A DNA stretch of 64,000 nt from Ostrinia nubilalis (taxonomy: Eukaryota; Arthropoda; Insecta; Lepidoptera; Crambidae): contig NC_087118.1 of NCBI RefSeq assembly GCF_963855985.1, positions 10,002,501-10,066,500 of the forward strand, given 5' to 3'. The translations under genes were made by a program, and so were the position numbers. Positions 56,748 through 64,000 of the stretch are shown in pieces. The notes beneath the pieces were generated by a model. It was not told the DNA's origin. It did no database searches and saw only the letters and a program-made list of their open reading frames with translations. The stretch's first letter is position 1, and each line of letters starts with the position of its first letter.

Positions 56748-57364
56748 CTGCGAGCCGTGCGTCGCGTCAGGTCCCTACCACCAATGGGCCAAAACTGCTC
56801 GCGAACCGATGCCAACATAAGCTGTGGTCCCGCATGTAAGAGACGTAAGTGTTCATGTGTGAAGATTAATTTTGTAAGTGGATATTTTGCGCACAAAAGT
56901 ATAGGATGTCGTTTAGAGAAATCGTATGTAGATTTACCTAGCCTGCCCCCTACTCTCAGGATCCCCTGAGAGTCAATAAATGGTGCAAGTGAAGTCATAT
57001 GTGATTTAGGACTTAATTTCTTATCATGATGCAATATATCTAACTCTTTAGCAAATGACTGCTGCTGTGAAAGTTTTACTAAAATGGTTATTGAATTTTC
57101 AAGCTCATTTACACTCAATGGTCCTGTTATGTTTTGCCTTTTACATCTAACGTTAATGAAACGATTTACATACGCAACAACACGTTTCAGTTTATTGAAG
57201 TTTGAGTATTTTTCAAAATCTATAATTGAATCAGATGAAGTGACGGAGTCTAATGTGTGAAGTGATGAGATCTGCTTGAGTTCAGGCAAGTTCTTTATTT
57301 TTATGTCTTTGTTAAGAGTGGGCCAGCTCTCCTCTGGCTGCAACAAAAATGTGGGCCCGTGCCA
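56748..57364 (-). pseudogene. BEL/Pao integrase N-terminal region
   Basis: Minus-strand frame, in phase with the RNase H frame upstream but separated from it by a stop: FNKLKRVVAYVNRFINVR, DSQGILRVGGRLGKS, HPILL, HEHLRLLHAGPQLMLASV and RDLTRRTARRC, the zinc-binding domain up to its first Cys pair, where the palindromic element intervenes. Confidence 0.83.
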
Positions 57365-58495
57365 CTATAATTTTTCCGATTGAACGTGTTGCGGGTCTGT
57401 GCCTCGTGATGCGAGATCAGCTGGGTTCTGAGCTGTGGGGACATAACGCCATGAAGAGCTGTCAGTAAGCTCTTGAATAATTGCAACTCGATTTGCGACG
57501 TAAGTTTTTAGTTTGGATGGACAAGTGTTTATCCACGCTAGGGCTACACTTAAATCACTCCAATAAATACAGCGAGCTATGGGCTTTCGAGAGGCTGAGT
57601 TTACCGTTGCAGCGAGGCGAGTTCCCAGCATCGCTGCTGACAGCTCCAAGCGGGGTATGGTGGTGGACTTCGTGGGGGCGACACATGACTTGGCACAAAG
57701 GAGATTTATGGTTTGTTTACCAAATAAAGAGATGGACTTGATGTAGATACAAGCGCCGTAAGCTGCTTGAGAAGCATCACTGAAACTGTGAAGTTCAATG
57801 TATGAAGTTTTATCATGAAAAATATTCCTAGGCACTATGAGATGTTTCAAACATTTTAAATTATCTATGAAGTGTGCCCAAGCACGTTGAATGTCAATGG
57901 GAACGGGCTCGTCCCAATATAATTTATGTGCCCAAAGCTTTTGCAACAAGATTTTGGGCTTTACTGTACACAGAGTTAAAAGACCTAACGGATCGAAAAT
58001 TTTAAAAGTTGCGGATAGAATTGAGCGTTTAGTTACTATGTCCGAGGCGCTATTATTATCTATATCAAAATGAAATGTGTCTTGACTTGGATTCCATACT
58101 AAACCCAATGTATGAAGTGATTGACTCAAAGTTAAGTTACTATTGTCTATGTTCTGCGTTTCAGTTTCAATTATTGCTTGTGAATTAGATCTGTACTTTC
58201 TAAGATTGAAGCCACCTGCCATTAGGGATTTTGATACGGAGTTTTTTATAATTAGTAAATCACTCTCTGTATCAGTCCCAGTGAGTAAGTCGTCACAGTA
58301 AAAATCATTTTGAATTATGGTTTTGATGTTGTTGTCGGCCGTTTCTTCGCCAAGTTGCCACAAGCATCTGGCTGCAAGGAAGCTGGCACTGGAAAATCCA
58401 TATGTTACTGTGTTTAATCTGAGAGTTTTAATGGGCAGGGACTCGTTTTCACGCCAAAGAATCAACTGTAGATCACGATCTAATTCATTCATCAC
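57365..58495 (-). pseudogene. BEL/Pao RT C-terminal half and RNase H
   Basis: Minus-strand 376 codons: TLRLNTVTYGFSSASFLAAR, catalytic FYCDDLLTG (residues 65-73), GGFNLRKYRSNS, RNase H with SFSDASQAAYGACIY, IPRLELSAAMLG, WSDLSVALAWI and NPADLASRG. It ends at a TAG (57367-57365) where these elements normally have a Trp of the LWWHGP block; the frame then continues unchanged, so this is a single nonsense change. The upstream RT part is in another frame. Confidence 0.88.
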
Positions 58496-58904
58496 AACTA
58501 TATAGGCAATATTGTTTTTCTATATCACCTGACAAGACAAATTGATAATGACGAAAGCGCAGTAAGATGTTGAACAAAGAGTCCTGAATGTTTGGGCCTA
58601 CCATTTGTAGGTCGTTTATTGAAAAGCCGGAAGATGTGCGAGCCGATGCATCAAAGACAACACGCAATTTTGTCGACTCGCTGCTATCTTTAAACACGGC
58701 ATGGTGTGGTAAAAAGTAGGAGACTTGAGGCTTCTCGACTATAGCCTCAGAAAGATGACCTAATTCGAGATATTCTTGTATGAAGGCAGAATACATTTGT
58801 TTCAAATTATGATTCTGATTAAGACGTTTTTCTAGACTAAGAAATCGCTTCTTTGCTGGGAAGTATGAATCGCCAAGGCAATCCGGAGTGTCTATAAGTG
58901 GCAA
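58485..58904 (-). pseudogene. BEL/Pao RT N-terminal half
   Basis: Minus-strand: KRFLSLEKRLNQNHNLKQMY, YFLPHHAVFKDSS, LRVVFDASARTSSG and FVLSGDIEKQY (first RT Asp block). A one-base frameshift near 58500 separates it from the catalytic half, and another near 58920-58980 from the protease. Confidence 0.85.
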
Positions 58905-58927
58905 CCTAACACAGAACCTACCATTAT

Positions 58928-60120
58928 TTAATCGGAATGTGTTATCAGTGAAATGCCTTTCACTATCTGATAAAAAAGGTTTTGCTTTAATGTGAGTTGG
59001 AAAGTCTTCATACTCCCAGAACTTAGTTGCGATTCTAAATTATTTTCATTAATAACAAAATTACAAGAAGTAGTTTCAGTGGGTTTTGATCTCTGGTTAC
59101 AGATGGGGCCTGCTATCAACCAGCCCAACTGCGAATTATGTAAGAAGGGTAAGTTATCCCCTAGAGGGCGCTGTTCTGAACCTATGAGCTCCCAAAAGAC
59201 ATCAGCCCCCAAAAGGACATTTATAGACGATGGCTTGTAAAAGGAAGGATCTGCTAATTCAATATATGATGGTACATTAAGATGATCAATTAAGATGCGT
59301 TTTTTAGGAAGTTTTTCAGTTATATGAGGAAGTACTAAGAAGTCAAGATTGCGAACGAATGTACCCTGCCTAGATCGTATGACTGCAGAGCAGCGTTCTG
59401 GAACGATATTAACGGATGTATCCCCAATGCCAAGTACATTAGTGGTACTAGATGATTGAGAAGTCAGTTGAAGACGTGATTTTAATCTATTTGTTATAAA
59501 AGAAGACTGACTTCCACTATCCAAAAGTGCGCGAACTGTTTCTACCTTGTTGCTTTGCGGATTAAAAATTTCAATTAAGGCAGTCGATAATAATATCTCT
59601 GAAGGTAAAAGAGCTGACATGACGTTAGAAGAAGTGGAGGCTAGTTGCTCACAATTCTCAGTAACTGAGGACTCTTTATTTGACGAAGATTGTATAGAGG
59701 TATTTACTAATGGTGTGCCTTTCACATGATTAGTCCCTGAATGCGTGGGGTTTGTTGTGGTGTGTTTGTGTAAAATTGTGTTGTGTCGTCTCTTACATAC
59801 GCGACAACCTCCCAGTCGGCAGTGCGCCGCATCGTGATCAGGACGCAAACAGTTGTAGCAGAGCTTGTGTTTTGCAGTTTGGGCCCATTTCTCATCGGTT
59901 GACAGACTGTTGAAAACCTTGCAGTCGAATATGCGATGTTTACCCTGGCACACGACGCACGGCCGCTGACCATCCTTGTTAGCTGAAATTACGAAAGATT
60001 TGGTATTACTTTCACACTTAGCCTGAGGTTTCGAATTTTTATCTCTCTTGGCTCTAAATAATGTTTCTAAAACATCTGCACGACTCTTTAGAAAGGCAAT
60101 GCCTTGAGATTGTTTCGATA
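58928..60120 (-). pseudogene. BEL/Pao gag zinc knuckles and aspartic protease
   Basis: Minus-strand frame: CVVCQGKHRIFDC, CYNCLRPDHDAAHC and CRVCKRRHNTILH (nucleic-acid binding), then VRALLDSGSQSSFI (protease, DUF1758-type), YIELADPSFYKPSSINVLLG and NSQLGWLIAGPI. It is frame-shifted from the gag body near 60100. Confidence 0.85.
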
Positions 60121-60987
60121 TTCTTCCCATTTTATACTCGAAATTTGATCTAACTTTGTTGTTACTAGATGAATGATGATCGTGTCCCACTGATCGGTGG
60201 GTTGACCGAGCGTTTTTAACACTCGTAAATTTTTGGTGACATGATCACTGAGATATCTCAATGATTTATCAGACTCTCGCTGTAAAGGTTCAATATTAAA
60301 TAAACTGTTAAGATGGTTAGTAATTAATTGGCGTTCATTGTTATATCGCTCGCACAAGAGTTCCCAAGCTTGAGCATAGTTTTGATCTGACACCTCTAAG
60401 TTTGAAATTACGCGCGCGGCCTCACCTTCAAGATAGGAGCAAAGATAATGAAATTTATGAATGGGCTGAATACTCTCATTTTTATGAATAAGAGATTCAT
60501 GTGTCACGAAATTCAAACCACTTAAAATAGGCTCCATCAAATTTATGGATTTGAATCATAGGCAATTTAAAACTCATTGAATTCTTACAATTGTGATTGT
60601 GAGTACAAGTTTGAGAACCCTGAGCAGCATCATGAAAACTTTCCTTAGGCTTCGAGGCTTCAATTAAATATTGAGCTGTGGCAATGACCAGATGAAGACT
60701 TTCTTCTATACTGTCCCTCTCAGCAAGTTCATTCACGAGATCGGCACGATTCAGAACTTCTATACGAGATTGCATGATCTCAAACTTGTCTAAAATTCCC
60801 ATAAATTTATCCAACTTCAGCGTTAACTCATTGACTTGAATTGAAGTTTATCTAATGTTTTCAAACTATTGTGAAATTTGGTGATTTGACCTTTAATGGA
60901 ACTGCGTTTAACCTTAAGTTCTGATAGTTCGTCTAAAGATGAAGTAGGTCGCGGAGAAAGTGTCGATTTAGAATCTGGATTCAACAT
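60100..60987 (-). pseudogene. BEL/Pao gag body
   Basis: From an ATG at 60987 (SKSTLSPRPTSSLDELSELK) the gag continues in a second frame (DKFMGILDKFEIMQSRIEVL, MIQIHKFDGAYFKWFEFRD) and a third (QPIHKFHYLCSYLEGEAARV, WELLCERYNNERQLITNHLN, LRVLKTLGQPTDQWD). These blocks are the DUF1759-type BEL gag. Frame changes near 60840 and 60530 disable it. Confidence 0.82.
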
Positions 60988-61848
60988 TTTAATTTAAATT
61001 ACTTGAACTTTGCACAAAATAATAGTCAATGAATTAACAAAATGAAATATGTAAGAAGTCGGTCAAATGTTGAGGAAGTTAAATTGCAAATAATAAATTG
61101 CGAACGGCTTACGCTCCTTATTTTTCCTAATGATGCGGCCAGCTGCAAGCGACGCGCGGCAGCGGGTCCGGTTTGCAGGAACGGCACGCGAGACCGCGGC
61201 GTCCCGCAGGCCTGGGCGCGCTCGGTGCATGCGGCGGCCGCGTGGCGCGTGGCGCGTATGCGTTCGGGCCTGGGCACAATCCCAAGGCCACTTTCACTGG
61301 AATTGTATGAAGAAAAATGTTTGCAGTGTGAACGTAAGCAAGCGGTGCAATGGATATGAAGAAGATTGATCGTGCAGACTGAAATTATAATTAATTTGAT
61401 AGGAAAATGTAATACAAATACTTAATCGAAGGCAAAAAATGTACTATGAATGACTTAGTTTGAGTGGCAGAAAGAAGTAGGCAAGAATTGAGGGCTTTGA
61501 ATAAATACGCCTTGAAATTAAGAAGGTAATTAGCGCAAATTTTAGGTAAAATATTTAAGAAGTTGGGGAATATGTCGTAGATGATGCTGTAATGCTGTAA
61601 AAAAGATGCAAATTATTAACACAATGATGTAGCTATCTGTAAGAAGGCGCTGCAATGAAAACACGTGGCAGTGTTAACCAGCAAAGAAGTCAGATAGCGG
61701 TTACGATGGTACAAAATAGAGGGATGCAATATTAACGATGGTGCAAAATGTACGATGATGCAAAATATTTCAATAGCTTTACGACGTAGAAGACGATGTA
61801 TGAATAAATTTACGATGGTTCAACAGGTACGAAGAATTTTCAAAGAAA
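60988..61848 (-). other. untranslated leader of the third BEL/Pao element, gag side
   Basis: No gene in 61370-61848. A GC-rich block (61130-61270) has open frames on both strands without recognizable domains and is best read as leader sequence. Purine-rich on the plus strand with repeated ACGATG. Confidence 0.6.
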
Positions 61849-63526
61849 AAAACCGGCCAAGTGCGAGTCGGACTCGCACACCGAGGGTTCCGCCATACAA
61901 ACGTAGCGGTTTACAATTTATGACGTATTAAATCAAATTACTTACTAGATATCGTTCAAACCAATTGCATGGTAATGCGTAATGCACATCATATATTTTT
62001 TTAGTTTTAATATTATCTTATTTTGGAACTTAAAGAGAGGGGACACATTTTAATACTTTGGAAGTGACTCTCGCTCAAACCGTTCAGTTTAGAACAATCA
62101 TAGTTATGGTAATTTCGTGTGAGTCAACATAGTTAATATTTTTTATTTTATAATATAACTAAAATAGTAGGCCAGTACCTTGTAAAAGTTCTTTTATTAA
62201 AGTTATTTATTTACAACATTTTATAGTCATCGTTTTAGAGCGTTTTGAATTTTTGCGTTGATTTAGAATTTTTCACAGTTTAGAGGCAATTAGATTTAAG
62301 AAGTGTTTGATATGAATTTCAACTTTAATATCTCTACGCGTTCATGTGAAAAAGGGTAGGTAGTAAGTTTATAATTATTAAAAAAATATTTTATGTCATG
62401 TAAGCAAAAATAATATTTTAATATTTTATGTAACTTCAAATTTATCATTTTCGCAATTTTTCCTTTATCTGTACTATATAACGTTGCTTCGTGCCGAATT
62501 TCAAGATTCTGAGTTCACGGGAAGTACCTTGTAGGTTTTGATTCCCTAGCGTGTGACGGAAATTCGTCTAAGGTGTCGGTATAATTTGTCGGCCGTTTGG
62601 TGTAGTAGTTCAGAACGGACTACTATGCCGAGAGGTCCCGGGTTCGATTCCCGGCCGGGCAGAAATTGAAATGATGAATTTTAATTTCTGTGACGGGTCT
62701 GGGTGTGACTATGTATAATATTTATGTATTTAAAAAAAAAAAGTATATAAGTAGTATATCCGTTAAGCTAGCACCCATAACACAAGCATTAAGTTGCTTA
62801 CTTTGGGGCTAGCTGGCGCTGTGTGAAATTGTCCAAAGATTTATTTATTTATTTATTTATTTATTTAATTGTGGGGTGTGTAATGTATGATACAACTACA
62901 TATCATATAATACTTAGAGGATATAACATCAAATTATATAAAATCATTTAATATAATAATTATTTACTATAATAAACGAATAATAATATAATATAAACTG
63001 CTGTATCTTTTGATCGCGTTAACTTAGAAGTTTGATTTTTTCACTGCTTAAAGGGACAATAGACTTAGGTATTTGCTATAAATTTCAATTTGATACCTTT
63101 ATTCGTTCGTGAGAAATAAGGTAGTAAGTTTCATTTTATGAAAATTATTTTTATTATATTATATACCTAAAAAAATGTGATTTTCGCAATTTTTCCTATA
63201 TTTGCATTATATGACAATGCTTCATGCCAAATTTCAAGATTCTGAGTTTACGGGAAGTATCCTGTAGGTTTTGATTCCTTTGCGAGTGTCGAAAATTTGT
63301 TGAAAATATCGACATAATCGGCTGTATCTTTTGATTGGCTTGGCTTAGAAGTTTGATATTTTCACACCTTAAAGGGACAATAGACTTGAGTATTTCATGT
63401 GAATTTCAGCTTGATACGTCCACGCGTTCTTGAGATAAAGGGTCTTGACAGACAGACAGACGGACAACAAAGTGATCCTATAAGGGTTCCGTTTTTGGTA
63501 CCTTTTGAGGTACGGAACCCTAAAAA
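61849..63526 (+). mobile_element. moth-type non-autonomous repeat with terminal hairpins, copy 2
   Basis: The same ends and hairpins as 51969-53237. It is inserted in the leader of the third BEL element and is itself interrupted by a SINE at about 62584-62992. Without the SINE it is about 1.27 kb, the same length as copy 1. Confidence 0.75.
62584..62992 (+). mobile_element. tRNA-derived SINE
   Basis: TTTGGTGTAGTAGTTCAGAAC (A-box) and GGGTTCGATTCCC at 62640-62652 (B-box) form the tRNA-related head; the body GGGGCTAGCTGGCGCTGTG and the (ATTT)n tail to 62868 are as in moth SINEs. The 125-bp AT-rich end after the tail is unassigned. Comparison with 52590 shows the insertion point at GGTATAA; a TATAA duplication is possible. 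Confidence 0.8.
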
Positions 63527-63882
63527 CACTAAAATGAAGAGCTATTGCCTTTACGTTATCAAATCAAGAAGGAAAAAGAAGGAAATGATAAGGTAAGCTC
63601 ACGGCACTCCCCTTGGAAAGCTAAAGCACGCTGCGCAGTGACCTCTGACCTCAATGGTGGCGGCGTGGCAACCGGTGTCTTCGTCTTGAGCGCCAGATCC
63701 AGATTCTCGTAAAATCTCGATGCAGATGCGATAGATGATGCTTGCCCGATGAATTTCACTGCGGCGTGGCGAGATGAAACTTCTTCAGGCGTGACGTGAT
63801 GTTCCGAGACCACGTGGCGTGGACGTGACTCGACCGGTTTTGCGAAAGAGAGATGACACGTGCCCACCCGGGGGCGCCAAAA
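63527..63882 (-). other. BEL/Pao leader and primer-binding site
   Basis: Right after the 5' LTR the minus strand reads TTTTGGCGCCCCCGGG; TGGCGCC (about 63874-63880) is the usual start of a tRNA primer site. The open frame over this segment lacks known domains and also crosses the LTR, so I do not call it a gene. Confidence 0.65.
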
Positions 63883-64000
63883 TGTTCGGGAGAAGTAAAT
63901 GATACGAAGCATCTTGTAAGACATGACATTTATGTACTTGTTAAACAATGAAATTGTGATTACAAAGAATTAGGTGGACGCGTGCGGTCGGGTGCCGGAG
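63883..64000 (-). repeat. 5' LTR of the third BEL/Pao element, cut by the window end
   Basis: TGTTCGGGAGAAG... repeats the sequence at 53901-54018 with no difference seen by eye over 118 bp. Confidence 0.88.

Noticed and set aside
61042..61369. Overlapping open frames on both strands in a GC-rich block
   Set aside because: They owe their length to GC richness of the BEL leader; no domain and no upstream signals.
62595..62660. Possible tRNA gene
   Set aside because: A- and B-boxes are present, but it continues into a SINE body and ATTT tail.
63559..63948. 129-codon minus-strand frame
   Set aside because: It crosses the primer site and LTR boundary of the BEL element and has no domain.

Overview
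The window is a stretch of eukaryotic, insect and very probably lepidopteran (moth or butterfly) nuclear DNA made almost entirely of transposable elements. I see no convincing host gene, rRNA, functional tRNA or CRISPR array. The lineage call rests on several things: four BEL/Pao-type sequences, Jockey/CR1-like and RTE LINEs, a Copia element, a tRNA-derived SINE with an ATTT tail, and many short Helitron-like units with A^T insertion sites and CTAG ends of the kind typical of moth genomes. The background is AT-rich with degenerate introns and microsatellites.

Layout. 1-4.5 kb: 3' half of a broken BEL/Pao element (+), split at 2233-3107 by a P-like element that carries a THAP exon. 4.5-15.5 kb: gene-free DNA holding inverted-repeat transposons (6614-7372, 7471-11838, 8724-10139), four Helitron-like units (5108-5754, 8954-9909, 11838-13966, 15338-15515) and an RTE 3' end. 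15.5-18.7 kb: a LINE (+) cut cleanly by a 1.46-kb solo LTR. 18.7-21.5 kb: BEL/Pao pol (-), its end cut off by that LINE. 21.6-23.2 kb: ORF1 of another LINE (-). 23.07-47.19 kb: a 2.2-kb inverted duplication (BEL LTR, leader and gag plus the 5' region of a LINE) swollen to 24 kb by insertions. The left arm holds a complete Copia element (24936-29307). The right arm holds a second solo LTR (30420-31937), a five-level nest (33140-46129) and a second THAP-bearing insert. 47.2-51.6 kb: fragments of LINEs interrupted by Tc1/mariner-like elements. 52-53.2 kb: a moth-type repeat with terminal hairpins. 53.9-64 kb: a nearly full-length but mutated BEL/Pao element (-), with its 3' LTR at 53901 and its 5' LTR starting at 63883 and running off the window. 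It is broken by a 1.6-kb palindromic transposon and by a second copy of the hairpin repeat, which itself contains a SINE.

These genes do not work together as a cell pathway; they are parts of selfish elements. Insertion order can be read because many elements have intact target-site duplications (TSDs) and because the inverted duplication supplies the empty site for each insertion. Nearly every coding region has a frameshift, stop, deletion or insertion. The youngest-looking element is the Copia copy, whose two LTRs look identical by eye. The most unusual points are the pair of THAP exons that each end in a splice donor, the LTR-like units with phased exon/intron signals, the tRNA-like module ahead of two PHD-type LINE ORF1s, and the dated nest inside the inverted duplication. 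All family names are from reading motifs by eye; no database search was run.
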